DNA of 64,000 nucleotides from Dermatemys mawii. Taxonomy: Eukaryota > Chordata > Testudines > Dermatemydidae. Below, piece by piece: positions 49,440-61,700 of this stretch (position 1 is the stretch's first letter; each line of letters starts with the position of its first letter). A program made the translations under genes and the position numbers. The DNA lies in NCBI GenBank assembly GCA_007922305.1, contig ML677330.1:709109-773108 (forward strand), in the 5' to 3' direction. Below the pieces are notes generated by a model. It saw only the letters and a program-made list of their open reading frames with translations, had not been told where the DNA came from and searched no databases.

Positions 49440-49850
49440 ACCACCACCAAGTCCTGTGCTTTGAATGATTTTGTCAATGGTTTATAGAAAGCCTCGTCAA
49501 TCACTTCTTCCTTGTTAGGTGGCCTGTAGTAGACCCTCTACCTCGACACCATTTTTGTTTTTTACCCTTTTATCCTTACCCAGATATTTTGAACAAGTTT
49601 GTCTCCTATTTCGTCTCAACCTCAGTCCAAGTGCATTCATTTTTTATATACAGGGCAACACCTCTTCCCCTTTTTCTCTGCCTGTCCTTCCTGGGCAAGC
49701 TGTACCCCTCTATACCAATATTCCAGTCATATGTATTATCCCACCAAGTCTATGTGATGCCAACTATGTCATAATTGAGTTTACTAACTAGCATTTCTAG
49801 TTCTTCCTGCTTATTTCTCATACTTCTCACGTTAGTATACAGATATCTAA
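49440..49850 (-). pseudogene. CR1 ORF2 endonuclease remnant
   Basis: On the minus strand the translation reads LRYLYTNVRS, then NKQEELEMLV, then YDIVGITHTWWDNTYDW and GYSLPRKDRQ (about 49845-49660), the start of the CR1 apurinic-like endonuclease that nicks target DNA. The catalytic block normally reading ITETWW has ITHTWW, so the metal-binding glutamate is lost. An in-frame stop follows near 49610, after which the sequence continues to a GDF-like position at about 49433. Dead copy. Confidence 0.88.
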
Positions 49851-50880
49851 GATACTGATTTTATTCCCCCCTATGTTCTCTCTTGTCTCTTTCTTATTCT
49901 TGCTATAACGGTTTATGGTCCCCACAGATTCCAACTCTTCTCCCAGATCTTCATGTTTTTGACTTTCCTGTAGGCTTTTGTCTACTGCCCCCATCGAACC
50001 TAATTTAAAGCCCACCTCACCAAGTTAGCTAGTCTGTATCCAAATATGCTCTTCCTCTTCCTTGGATCCCATCTCTACTTAGCAGTCCTTCTTCCTGGAA
50101 CAACATCTCATGATCAAGAAAGCCAAAGTCCTCCTGGTGACACCATCCTCGTAGCCAAGCATTCACCTCCAGATTGAATCTTTCTCTGCCCGGGCTCCTA
50201 CCTTTGAACAGAAGCATGGAAGCAGCTCCTTAACCCTTATTCCCAGAACCCTGTAGTCACTTCTGATCTGCTCAGGGTCATATTTCATAGTATCATTAGT
50301 GCCCACATCAATGAGTAGCATGGGGTAGTAGCGGGAGGGCTGGATGGTCCTCGACAGTCCCTCCATAACATCTTCAATAAGGGACCCTGTCAGGCAGCAT
50401 ACCTCCTAGGGTGCCATGTCAGGCAGACACATGGGTGCCTCTGTCCCCCTCAGAATTGAATACCCAACCACCACTACCCAACGTTTCCTCCTGGGAGTGA
50501 TGACTGTGATCCTCTCCCCACCTTGAGTGTACATGGTTTTTCCTCCTCCACCTTTGGGGGTGATTTCTCATCACTTATTACCAGGGCAGCAGAACGGTTC
50601 TTCATCACTATAGTGGGTGGGTTAGGAGAAGGGGTGACCACTGCCTGCTGCCAGAAGTAACAAGCAGCCAATGTCCTCCCTGTGACAGAGCCATATTGTC
50701 CTCCTCTGGAGGTATGACAGCAGTCCTCTCTAGTTGGATGGCTTCCTCAGCGTTGGACATCTTATGAATACTCTCAATGAATTCCTCATGTACACAAATA
50801 CTCCTCAGCCTAGCCACCTTCTCCTGTAGCATTCCCACCTGTTTCCTGAGAGATTCTGCCAGCAGACACCTTTCACACTA
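49851..50880 (-). pseudogene. CR1 ORF1 with SGNH-esterase domain, degraded
   Basis: The minus strand carries CR1 ORF1 in pieces. First, CERC at about 50894-50883, beside the hairpin, then a coiled-coil-like KQVGMLQEKVARL (50855-50815). An esterase domain follows: RKRWVVVVGYSILRGTEAP (about 50490-50430), where the usual GDS nucleophile box reads GYS; then LLIDVGTNDT (about 50315-50287), keeping the GTND block; then NAWLRGWCHQEDFGF and LLSRDGIQ (50165-50065), where the catalytic DxxH has become DxxQ. Stops separate the blocks. In intact CR1 the ORF1 protein packages the RNA; the role of its esterase is not well established. Confidence 0.85.
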
Positions 50881-50900
50881 AACCATCCAGTGTGAAAGGT
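50868..50900. repeat. perfect 12-bp hairpin at the CR1 5' edge
   Basis: Arms acctttcacact (50868-50879) and agtgtgaaaggt (50889-50900) pair completely around a 9-base loop, at the point where the CR1 homology stops. Confidence 0.85.
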
Positions 50901-52615
50901 ATTAAAGGTGTGGGCCAAATTTAACCCTCAGATTCTATTCTATTCAAGTTTTTATAACATGCCCAACCTCAAGGCAACTGAGCACCTTTATGGTATCTGA
51001 TGTGATGCTCTTATTGGCTTCAGTAGGGGATCTAAGAACTCAAAGGGCAGACGTAGCCCATTGACGTAGAATAACGAATTTATTTACAATTTTTTTACTG
51101 TGTTATTTTCAGTTCCTATATCCAGAAAAATGTGATATTATTCTAATTCTCTAAGATCTTTCTTTTTAGGATATGTGGATCCTTTAAACTCAATGCCTAT
51201 TTTCTCTCTTCTGAGCCATCTATTTATGGTCTAAGAGGGGAGATGAAAGAGCAAGCCCCCAAAACAGCGGTGGAAAAGATTAGAATGCAAATAAATGATG
51301 GTACATTTTAAGGCTGCAACTCTAGTTTGTATCTGATAGAAAGGCAGCACAGCAGGTTTTCCCTTATAACTGTGACAGGTCACCGTTTCTAATCTCAGGG
51401 TCATGTCCACGTTCTCTCTATGGTAATTGCTTGGGTTGACATCTATCTTGACCTTTATTTACTTTGGCCTTTCTGACTGCACAGTGTCACACAAGCAAAA
51501 GAAGACAGAAGTCCCAGAAAATGCAGTGATGATTAAGGAATGAGCATATTACCCCTGTGACCTTTGTTGTTAATATATGTATGCTATATTGTGCTATTCT
51601 AACCCCTTCAGGTAGCACACAGTACAAATATTTGTCTTGTGTGTGACTTCAGAGTGCTATCTCACTGACTTTACTATTTGTGTATGAATTACTTTAAAAT
51701 GTTCAAATATAAGCTTTTATTCTGGTCCCTGATACTTTAATTTAGAAACAATAAATACCTAATTACCCAAACTGGTCATCTGGACTTGGTTTTAGAGCTT
51801 TGCCTCCCTATGTTAGGTAATATTTTTTATGTTCAGTGGTATTAGCTTCCTCTTGTCTTCCTTTGACATTAATGGGAACCGATTCAGGCTCTTAAAGTGC
51901 AAGATAACTGTTGTTGAAAAGAGGGTGGAGTACAGATGGTCTAGAGGAATTTCCTAAAGTTAGCTTGCTAGATGTTTCTTCCTGCTCATTTCACCCCAGA
52001 TTTTATCAAGCAATGGATAATTTTCCTATTTTGAGTGAACTTCTTGTTAATTTAAAAAAATACTTTGTGCCACATTCTGTCCAGCATCTGCTCAGGTGTG
52101 TGTAACTTACAACTGTATGGGTTGCAACTAGTTACAGATTCGTGATGTAGTGTGTATAGTTTGTCACCTGGCCTGGACATTTTTTTTTTAATGAATTTGC
52201 CAGTTGCCAAAAACATAATTTAATCTTCCAGGTTTTTTAATGTGGGTCTAAAATTTGCATTATTATCACAATACACTGACATACCTAATGATAATGTTGT
52301 GTGTCCAGCTGAAGATGCTTCACTGTTGCCACTTTCACAGTTTAACCAATAATAGATCAAAACTGTTGAAAATATAGCAGCTGTCTGCCCACTAACACGC
52401 AAACACACCGCACGTGTGAGAGGATTTGAGTCATATGAGAGGAGGTGTGAACATTATCAATCTGATCTATAAGTGGTATCTCTTTAGATACTATAGGTGG
52501 CCATTGAAGGGGGATGGTTTGTGGCATTGCCTTGTGTTTGGGGCTGCGATGGCCAAGCCTTGTGTGGGGGAGAGGTGTGCCAATATTTTTGCATTTCAAA
52601 GATGATAACTGTAAG
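50901..52615. other. no recognised feature
   Basis: Unassigned. Short ORFs only and a T-rich run near 52180. Confidence 0.45.
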
Positions 52616-53909
52616 TGTGTACCACACACTGGCAGTGATAGGGTTAATTGGAAGAGAGAGCAATTAGTGTCCCTGGTTGCACCAGGCCCATGTTAGCATT
52701 AGGCCTGGTTGGGGGAGGATATGGATGACTAAGAAAGGCATTAGAGGGGAGCTCTGGCAAAGGACCAGGAGAGAGACTGGGAAAGGACAGCTGTGCTGTA
52801 CAGAGCTTCAACTGGTTAAAAGCAGGGAAGTGGGGGGTCCTATCATTTTCTACAGAAATGAAAGTCACATCACATATGTATCCCTCATTAATTCTGCTTC
52901 CCTCTGCTCCTCCTAGAGCTCTTCAACCCCCCGCCCACAAGGCCTAGAAGGAACTCCAGCAGGGTCCTCTCTGTCCCTTCTCAGGCTGGGTGTTGCAAGG
53001 GTGGGAGATGAGGGGCAGAGGAACCATTCTGTTGTTGACTGGATGGGAGGAGGAGCATAGCCCTGAGCTGCTGGGATCTTTCTGCTTTTGTTGTGAGGAT
53101 GGTGTCAGCTCCCGTGGAGAGCTCTGCCTGTTTTCTGCAGCAACTCTGATTGGCTGCTTATACCCCCCAGGAAGTGGGGGAAAGCAGCCCATCAGAGGGG
53201 AATTTTCCCTAGGCAGGTGTGGAATGTATACCCTTCAGCCTGGCTTGTGTGGTAGGAATGTTATTTGCCAGGTCTGCAAGCCCTTATAGCCTTGCTGCCT
53301 CCCTGACCACCTCCTGGTGGAGTGAATTTCTTTGGGAGTCTTGACAAAAAGGCCAAATGTCAGGGAGACATGCTGGGGGCTGGGTTTTGGGAGGAAATAG
53401 ACATGGGCACACAGAAAGACTGACAGGAGCCAGGCCTCTGGGAGAAGACTCTAGGAGATGCTACTCTGAGAAACGCACTCTACAGAGCCTGCAAAGAAGC
53501 AAAGTGTCTGCTGAGGAGTGAGCCTGCCAAGGAGCTGGAGAAAAGGGCCTAGAGACTGGCTGACGTAGGAAGTGGTCTAGGGTAGCTTCAAGCAGTCTCA
53601 GAAAGCAGACCTGAGTTCTCTCTTGTAGGGTCCCCAGATAGCTGATACCCAGAGAAGAGGGGGATTGGATTCCCCTACCAGCAATCAGTCAAGGTGGTTT
53701 GAAAGCCACCTGCCAAGGAACATTAGGATCATTGAGCCCAGAGTTGGACTGAAGACCTGCCATAAGGCCACTGGTTGGACTCTGTTACCACCCCTGCAGA
53801 GATGGGACTGAGCACAACCTAAGCCTGAAGAAGCAGCAGACCACTGCAGGTTTTCTAAGCAGAGAGTGAAGAACCAGCCCCACCACCCTGACAACCCACA
53901 GGTGAATAC
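52616..53909. repeat. GC-rich unclassified repeat, possibly LTR-derived
   Basis: A 1.3-kb block richer in G+C than its surroundings, beginning near tgtgtaccacacactgg and ending near acaacccacagg. Its style (purine-rich leader, gagaccc/agaag blocks) resembles retroelement leader or LTR sequence, but no matching target duplication was found. ORFs on both strands (to 99 codons) have no domain. Confidence 0.4.
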
Positions 53910-54014
53910 AGGCATCCATCCCGTTAGTACTCATATAGCTAAACAAGCAGCTACCAGCAGTGCTAATCCCTTAACCCTAGGAGTGTGGAATAGGCTCCTA
54001 GTGTCTGGGGGTGT
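53910..54014 (+). mobile_element. probable upstream piece of the sense CR1
   Basis: The last bases before the LTR (ctgggggtgt) continue smoothly into 'attaacaggagaggg' on the far side of the LTR once one GGTGT copy is removed, in the way a CR1 3' region reads. How far CR1 extends leftwards is unclear. Confidence 0.45.
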
Positions 54015-54828
54015 TGTAACATGGTTGCATTCACCTCTCAGAGGCAGCCCCTGGCCAAGTGCATGGACCTGGACACTCTCTCTACCTGGCCAAGTTATAC
54101 ACATAGTCTGTATGATAAAAAGCAAATCAAACCCCTTTCAGGGTACAAGTCCAACAGGAGCCTCTCTGAGTACCCTGTGTAAGATCTGGAGAGGGAAAAA
54201 CAGAGAGAAAAGAGCAGTGTCCCAGGGCTTCTTCCCTGGGGGCAATGTCTTCACCCTCTTAGAGCCTTTATAGCCACAACTCTCCAGCTGGGCCACTGCA
54301 GTTCAGTTCCCCACTCTGGGGGTTCCACAATGTCCAAGCCACTTCCCCACTGTGGCTAATGAGGGGACATAGGGGGAAACCCAGGGTCAACCAACACTCC
54401 AGGTCCCAGCCCAGGGACCCTGTAAAAAGCAGCTATCTGCTGTGTCCCTTTTTCTAAGTCACACAATTGCTCTAATTCCCTGGGCCACTTCCCCATGGCC
54501 CTGTGCTGTCTTTACCCTCAGGGTCTTGTCCTGATGGAGTCCCCACAACAAGCTCAGGTCTCCTTTTCACTCTCCCTGGCTTGTCAGCACTACCTCATCC
54601 AAGGTGCCCCAGCTCCCTCAGCCAGATCACGCTCCTCCAGCTCTAGCAAGGCTCTGAACTCACTTGAGCCCTGCAGTTCTTTTTATACTGACCTGATGGG
54701 CCCTGATTGTCCACTTCCCACTCAGCTACTCTAGGCAGCTTGGAGGAGCTCTCTACTGCCCTTTTCTGGGGCAGGTGTGGCAGAAGGCCTCCAGCAGGGG
54801 CTCTCAGGGCCTAGTCTGTCCCATCACA
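54015..54828 (-). mobile_element. solo LTR inserted in CR1
   Basis: An 814-bp block that on the minus strand begins TGTGATGGGACAG and ends CATGTTACA, the TG...CA ends of an LTR. GGTGT flanks it at 54010-54014 and 54829-54833, a perfect 5-bp target duplication. On the minus strand a TATA-box-like GTATAAAAAG lies about 140 bases from the LTR start (54688-54679). It differs from the LTR family at 4374 and 35862. No internal retroelement genes adjoin it. Overlapping ORFs, including 79 codons at 54495-54734, are compositional. Confidence 0.85.
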
Positions 54829-55370
54829 GGTGTATTAACAGGAGAGGGGGATGTAAGACTGGGGAGGTAATGGTCCTGCTCTAATCAACACTGGCAAGGC
54901 CTCAGCTGGATACTGTGTCCAGTTCTGAGCACCACACTTTGGAACAGATCTGGACCAACTGGAGAAAATCCAAAGAGAGCAACAAAAATGATAAAAGGTT
55001 TAGAAAACCTAACCTATTAAGCAATGTTAAAAGAACTAGTAACAGTTTTCAAATATGTAAAGGGATGTTATTAAGAGGATGGTGATAATTTGTTCTCCAT
55101 GTCTTCACACAGTAGGACAAAAATAAGAGAGTTAATGGAAGGAAGAGTTAAGTTAGATACTAGGAAAACTTTCTAACAAGGATAAGCAATGGAATAGGTT
55201 CCCAAAGGAGGTTGTAGACTCTCTATCATTTGAGGTTTTTAGGACTAGGTTAGTCAAAACACCTGTTAGGGATGGCTGAGGTATACCTGGTCCTGCCTCA
55301 GGAGGCTGAACTAGATGACCTTTTGAGGTCCTTTCTAGCCATATATTTCTATGACTATGACTCTATAAAG
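54829..55370 (+). mobile_element. CR1 LINE 3' end, sense
   Basis: The CR1 3' region in sense: 'ggcctcagctggatactgtg', 'gagagcaacaaaaatgataa', 'aggaaaactttctaac', 'gatggctgaggtatacctgg', 'gaactagatgacctttt', and the terminal octamer-like repeats 'atttctatgactatgactcta'. The frame at 55272-55460 that runs through it is a shadow. Confidence 0.9.
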
Positions 55371-56416
55371 TTATTTCTTAAAGTAGTTGGACTTTTCGAT
55401 ATCATTTTTAGGGACAGCTATACCAGATTGATATGGAAGGGTAATTCTAATGTTGTTTAACATATAAAATTTTACATTGGATACTGATGTGTATGGTTCT
55501 TTCACAAAATGGTAAATCTTATCCTACTGCCAACATGTGCACTGTTATTTTTTCAAACAAACAGCAAGCTGCATATCCATGTACGTTTTGATAAAATGGT
55601 CAAGAACACAGAATTGAGTTAAATCAAACTCATGCCTGCTCCTTTTAAGCTTCTTTTCTGTATAAAAAGAGTCTCCTGTAATATCACTCAATTCTATTTT
55701 GCATTACATGCTTTTCCAAAATCTCAGAACCACCAACTCTTTCCTTTTCCACTGCTTGGTTCTCATTCCCACTACTGTGGCCCAACCTATAACCCATCCT
55801 TTCTTCCTCCTGGCATGCTCTCTTCTTCCAGATGAAGCCATGATTCATATTGCCTGGTATTGTGCATCAATAACCAATGCATCCGCCAGACCCCTAAAGT
55901 AGTTTGTTTCCTCATCTCTAATGGAAATGGGATCTTGGTTTTTTTGACACTCATATGCCTTCCAGTAATCATAATGATCCCTCTGAATCTATCTCCCACA
56001 GTAGCACGGATTTATTGACAGATCACAAATACAATTTTGCTATGAAACAGTCCAGGAGCTCTTGTGAGCATTTTCTGATATTCCCAAGATGGAGTCTGAG
56101 GCAAGAATCTTTTTATTAATACAAACATTGGAGCAAGACAAGAACAATGTTACAATTAACAAACATGTTGGTTTGTAAAAGCCTCTTCAACCTCCCTCTG
56201 CCTTTGCTTTATCAACCAGATCAGTGATTCTGAATCATTTCTGCTGTGTGACCAGCAAAATACACAGAAAATCATCCTGCAACTCAATATATTCTGCAAT
56301 CCTTTGGTGATAGAAAACTTTGTGGGATTTGGGTCACAGGGAGAAACAACAGTAAGTTCTGGGGCACAGTGGGCTAGGTGAGAGGTGGCTGGGTACTGGG
56401 GATGGATAGTGTAGAC
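55371..56416. other. no recognised feature
   Basis: Unassigned apart from the GTGTAGAC duplication at 56409-56416 that belongs to the following element. Overlapping short ORFs at 55632-55999 have no motif. Confidence 0.45.
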
Positions 56417-58266
56417 CAGTGTTTCCCAAACTATTTTGGCCACGGAACACTTTTTAGCCTGGTATATATTTACAGAACACTTATAATATTATTTTGTAGT
56501 TATTTAGTTTTCAAATAAAAAAAATGCATTATTTATGCTCAAATACATTTTATTTTACAAAACAATGCAAAAGTACAAATTTAAAATAACTTGAACTAAA
56601 TTTCTAACTGGAAAGCATGCATAAAGTAGTACAAAAATCAAGTGCAAGAGTCAAAATCAAAAACAGTGTTCTACTTAAAAAACACTGTTTTTATATATAC
56701 ACAAACACCAAACAAATTAGATTTTTACTAGGAAAATCTCTTTTTATAAACAGAAATACAAATTTGGATTTAATGGGATTGGTGTTTCTGTGTTTTTGAA
56801 TCGCAAATTTGCTTACTATTACGAATAATACTGGAAAGTTGAATTCTCATGTCAGGCGCCTCCTCTCCACCTGGTTACCTCCTTTAATGCCAATCTGCTT
56901 ACAGGTTTTGATGGACAGGTCTGGGTTCTTTTGGATCCCACCACCCACTCAGCAGGGTGTTTCTTCTTTCTTTCTTCCTAGGAAATTATTTGGCGGTGCC
57001 TCCACCCCCCTCACTCCTTCCGGGCAGGGTCACCAGGGCAGCTTGGGAGGAAAATTCTAACAACAGGGTAATCTCCACTTACTGACCAGATATTTGGAGA
57101 CTTCCAAGAAATAAAACACCAACGCATACAATATATTCAACACAATAATTATATCAAATAGGAGACAAATACAACAGAACAGGGTAAACACTATTTTTAG
57201 GGTCACCAGTGCCCTGAAAATACCTGTGACTTGATGTATCAAATATAAAATTACTGTCCTGTTGGTACGCATTCTGCGCTGGGGCCCTTGGTGACCTATA
57301 ACCACAAAATTCTTCTCTGCAGTGGTGCAGCAGTGTGGCTGAACTGGGTTCAGTACAGATCAAAGGACTCACAAGTCGGAGAAGGTGGTAAGTTTCTCCA
57401 TGAGTGTAGTATGCAGCTGGTTATAAAATCCTCAAACCCCCACTCCCTGGCTTGAGGACACAGTTCAGGGATTAGGAGGTCCCCAAAACAAATTACCTGA
57501 CTAATTAACTAAACGATGGGGCACTCACAATCTTCATGAACGATCCTCAGGAAGATGAATGGACTCCTCAGTCTTTGCAAAGGGGCTGCTCTCTGCTGGC
57601 AGTGACCCTCTTCAGGCAGGAATCGGGCTGCATCAGTTCCAGATTTTCCCCTCACCACAAAGGGGTGAAGGGCTCAAGGTGTAGGTTACACAACAACACT
57701 AACATCCAAACTGTAGCCTTCCAGCCCCGTATTCAGACACACACTCAGCAGACAGCTTCCCTGGAGGAGGGGATAGAGCAGAAATGACCAGGTGGTGACT
57801 GGTCTCACCTAAGGAGCTGGAGGATGAACTCAGCCCAGTTGTGGAAGTTTCCCAGCAAACTCTACAAATGAGGAATCACCAGTGGGGAAGGAAAAACCCA
57901 TCTGAGGAATCTGCTGTCAGGTCCCTAGAGGCCAGTTCTCGGGGAACCCTGAATGCAGGCCTAGGACTCACCAGCTCCCCACACAGCCAGTCCTGCCCTT
58001 TTCCTGCCTGGCTCTCCACTCACTCAAAATGGCTTCTCCCCTTTCCTCTACTCTCTGGAAGGGCCTCTCACTCCCTAATGGTTGCAGGGCAGACTCTGAG
58101 CCTGCTATCAGACAGAGACCCAGGAGTCCATGTAATGGGGGTTACACAAATTTAAAATTAAAAAAAAATTAAAGACCCTTTTTAAAAATTACGATTCTTT
58201 CACGGAACACCTATTCACATTGTGCAGAACACCAGTGTTCCACGGAACACAGTTTGGGAAACTCTG
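56417..58266. mobile_element. non-autonomous hAT element, split by an LTR-like insertion
   Basis: The left end cagtgtttcccaaact (56417-56432) and the right end agtttgggaaactctg (58251-58266) are 16-bp inverted repeats with one mismatch. GTGTAGAC is duplicated perfectly outside both ends (56409-56416 and 58267-58274), the 8-bp signature of hAT insertion. Inner ends also share inverted ccacggaacac blocks. Without the nested insert the element is about 0.5 kb, AT-rich and without a transposase, so it needed one in trans. Confidence 0.92.
56810..58146. mobile_element. LTR-like insertion inside the hAT element
   Basis: A 1337-bp block, much richer in G+C than the hAT arms, begins TGCTTACTA and ends GGGGGTTACA. 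CAAATT flanks both sides (56804-56809 and 58147-58152), a 6-bp duplication typical of endogenous retroviral LTRs. If LTR-derived it probably reads on the minus strand, beginning TGTAACCCCCATTACATGG. No retroviral gene remnant was recognised, so it may be a long solo LTR or a deleted internal copy. The orientation is uncertain. Confidence 0.6.
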
Positions 58267-58274
58267 GTGTAGAC

Positions 58275-58448
58275 AGTCGGCTGGCAGGATTGCAGGGGTG
58301 GAAGGCTGATTATGGGTTTGTAGCTAACACCTGCAGTGCACTTACTACAGTTTAGTTTCAGGATAATGTCAGGTTTTACTGTAGCATGTGGTATCAAAAC
58401 AGACTATGATATCTGGTTATAGGACCTGAGAGAAAAAGAAAAGGTTCC
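58275..58448. other. no recognised feature
   Basis: Short unassigned stretch between the hAT element and the microsatellite. Confidence 0.4.
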
Positions 58449-58509
58449 ATCTCTCTCTCTATCCATATATCTATATATCTATATATCCATATATCTATAT
58501 CTATATCTA

Positions 58510-58540
<31 letters not shown>

Positions 58541-58563
58541 CCATATATCTATATATCCATATA
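58449..58563. repeat. ATCT/ATAT microsatellite
   Basis: About 115 bp of interrupted ctat, tatatct and ccatatatct units, with an uninterrupted (CTAT)n core near 58505-58530. Confidence 0.95.
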
Positions 58564-61500
58564 GGTGTGATCCATTACAAATTCAAGATGTTTCACAGTT
58601 TCCAAATGTCTGAGATTGTAGATATCGTAATGTTCATCTGCATACATGATTTAGATAACTGGAGGTATGAAGATGTAACAATGGAGTAAGGTGATCAAGC
58701 TAATTTAAGGTCACATGACAAGATACAGCTCCCCCTCTCTTACCTATGACTTTCACCATTTCATAGGCCTTGAGGCTACAGGATACATTTAAAAACATTC
58801 TTTACCCACAACGATGCTTCTTTATTAATCTCCCTAGACAAAAAATAGGGGTTTAAAATACAGGAAGGAAGGTTTGTGAATTCTTAGCATATGCTCAACA
58901 TACTTCTGGGGGCAGGTGACCAGGATCCTCACTGAGTGTGGTCCGCTGGCTGGATCATTAGCTTTCCCGGCCTTGGCACTGTTGGGATGTGCAACATGAA
59001 TGCCAATCCATATCCTCATTTGTGAACTCAAACACATTTAAAGACCTAGAGAGTCAACTGAGAATTTTGAAAAACCAAATTCCAGTGGTCTCACCAATGC
59101 ATTTAAAATAAACGTTCAAATGCTCAGATAAGAAATCACATGTTCTGATATTTAGCTGAATTTTAGCCAGATTTCTTGGATCTGCAAAGCTGGAGCTCTA
59201 TTCTGCTGCGTGCCCTCAAAAATAACTGAGTTGAAAGTATGCTGGACCTCACAGGATCAGAACCTGGACTGGAAATCTCACTCAGAGCTATCAGGCTCTC
59301 ATCATTCTTTCGATCTTCCTTGCATTTAGGGGGGATTGGTAATGCTGTAACAGTTATAGTGGCAAATAGCTTATCGTTGCTTCTCTTTGTAGTGCCAGAT
59401 GGAACTAGAGAGTAAAATTATATATTTACAATTATATTCTTATATTTTAAAAAGAAAAAATATGTTTCTTAAAATCACAGTTGGAAGCATCAGACAGCTT
59501 TCTTATTTGTTTAACAAAACTCAGTGCAAAGCCTTCACCCCATGCTCAGTCAAGGCTCACCTCATGTCCTGCCCATCTGCAGACAAAACCTGGAGAGGAT
59601 GGAAAATGAAACAATTTAAAAAATGGTTACATCGCTATGAAACTCTAAAGTTTTCATTTTGGTCTGATGTGCATTTTGGGCTAAGGTTTGGATCAACTGT
59701 GTGGCTTAACCCATGGGTAATTTTAAGTGATTGCGTGATCATGTCTATATATATTGATATCGATGGGAGCAGTGATGGAGTAAAGTAATATTCAGCATGA
59801 GTAAGGATATCAGACTCTGACTCACATTCATTAATGATCAGATTATGAGCCTGAAATCAATGGGAACACATGTAGCACACAGTGCTATTCAATGTGAGTA
59901 AGGGTATCACAGTCTCCATTGGGATGCTTGGAACAGTGCTGTGGAAAGAGGCCTTCCCTTCTGCTCAGTTCCTGGCCTACTCCTCCCCAATCTCCAGCGC
60001 CTGAATCCCTCAGAAAACCTGTGAACTATTGGTGTATGGAGGTGGAATGGTGCCACACAGAGGTATCATTGTTTGCATTCCTCAATCAGCTGGGACCCTA
60101 AAAGCCTCTTTGTTCATCATAAGAGTGTGCAGAAGAGCACCATGTCCAACTCTGTGTTCAGGTTTGTGTAGTTTTTCTCATACATCCACTAGGCCTTACT
60201 CAGTTATATCAATCTGTAAACTGCACTAATGTTAAAAAGGAGACACACACACTTAGAGTTTTGGAGGCAACAAGTCTTCCTATATTAGCAGCTAAGCAGA
60301 AATTATTATGACTGATCCCACTGGAAACAATGGAGAAATAAGAGTCATGGTACTTGTATACAACGATATTGCATTAGAATACATCAATAGCAGTATCAAA
60401 AAATATTTATTTTTAGAGAGCCCTTTGTTTATGAACTATTGCTTGTCCCTTTTAAAGGGAACACAAAAATATTTATTTCTTCCATCTCTTTCCACTTCTG
60501 ATCCCTTTACAATACAAATAAACTCTGAGTTTCTTTCCTGTTTTTACAATGAGGAGATGTGAAAATCTGGCTGCATCTGTGTCAGCTGTTCCCTTACTTC
60601 CTGAAAGTTTGTTTGCCTTTTGGTTTTTGGATGGATATACTATTGCCAGTTAGCTAAGCCTAATTTGCAGTAGAAGGAAATATGTTTTAATGCATATTCC
60701 TTTCTGGTGATCTAATTTTGTAAATGTGAGAGGAATTTTTTTTGCCATGCATAAATTTATAAAGCCATCCTAATGTAAAACCAAGTGGCCTACAATAGAA
60801 CAGATTAAGGAATAAGTAGCAAAACACAAGAAGAGGAAACAACCATTAAAATGGAAGAGGCTGAAACCTGAAATCTAGCCCTTTCTACAAATACATGGGG
60901 AAAGAATAAAGCCTAACCTTATTTATTGTCAGCATCTTTTCCTTTATGTTCCAAGAACTGATCAGCCAACTTTTGGCTGTAACCTTTAGAAAAGGTTCTG
61001 TTCATTGGCTAAAATTAATACACTGTTCAACACACATTCTTTCCTATAACTTAAGAACATATCATTTGTAAGGCCTAACTATTCAAGAACCCAGCCACCT
61101 TTAGCTCATTCAACTTTTTATAAGTACTTGTAGCTAGCTGGGTGGCATATCGCACAGTGGCATGACCCAGATTTATACTTTCCAGGTTTGTTATAGCTTG
61201 CTTCATTTTCCTTCTAAACAAGGTGATGTTTTTTAACCAATACGGCTGCCTTCCTTAGTTATGGAATTGTGGATTTTGGGGCACCCAGTACAGTGTTCTT
61301 AAACAGTTCCCAAATATCATTCACATTGTTTCTCCCAGTTGATTTGGCTTATAATTGTTTTCAGCTTTGTGAAATTGGGTCTTGAGCATCAAGTGTGTGT
61401 TATATATATTGCTGATCTGGAGTTTATTCTATTTGCACATTATAAATGTGATCAAGTCAGGATCACTTGTACCTAAGTTACCATTCATTTTTAGTTAGAA

Positions 61501-61589
61501 TACTCATGCAGGATATGAAAGACCTATTTATCCAAAGCAGAACAGCTTCAAGGGAGATTGAGGGAGACCACATGAGGCCACTTACCTGA
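58564..61589. other. mostly unassigned
   Basis: Three kilobases without a recognisable gene. A decayed palindromic repeat may lie at 59770-59915, where 'gtaaggatatcagactctga' and 'gtaagggtatcacagtct' are near-duplicates. The 129-codon ORF at 59399-59788 has no motif. Confidence 0.4.
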
Positions 61590-61700
61590 GAGGTGGCAGA
61601 TCTCTGTTCAGATCCCTTCTCCCCATTAGGCAAAGGGGGAACTTGACCCTGGGGTCTTGTCTCTCACATCCCAAGTGAGCACCCCCATCACTAGACTAAT
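61590..61700. repeat. short SINE-like or palindromic repeat
   Basis: 'gttcagatcccttctcc' (61606-61622) resembles a polymerase III B box, and 'gggaacttgaccctggggtc' with 'acatcccaagtgagca' recalls a palindromic turtle repeat. A short duplication, 'actaatacccatcactaga' against 'gattagtacc', follows. Low confidence. Confidence 0.35.

Noticed and set aside
52616..53909. Candidate LTR boundaries for the GC-rich block
   Set aside because: TG and CA ends can be proposed but no matching flanking duplication was found, so it is left as an unclassified repeat.
59399..59788. 129-codon plus-strand ORF
   Set aside because: No recognisable motif, AT-rich composition, no splice or repeat context to support it.
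61606..61622. Polymerase III B-box-like gttcagatccc
   Set aside because: No matching A box at the right distance and no cloverleaf, so not called a tRNA gene.
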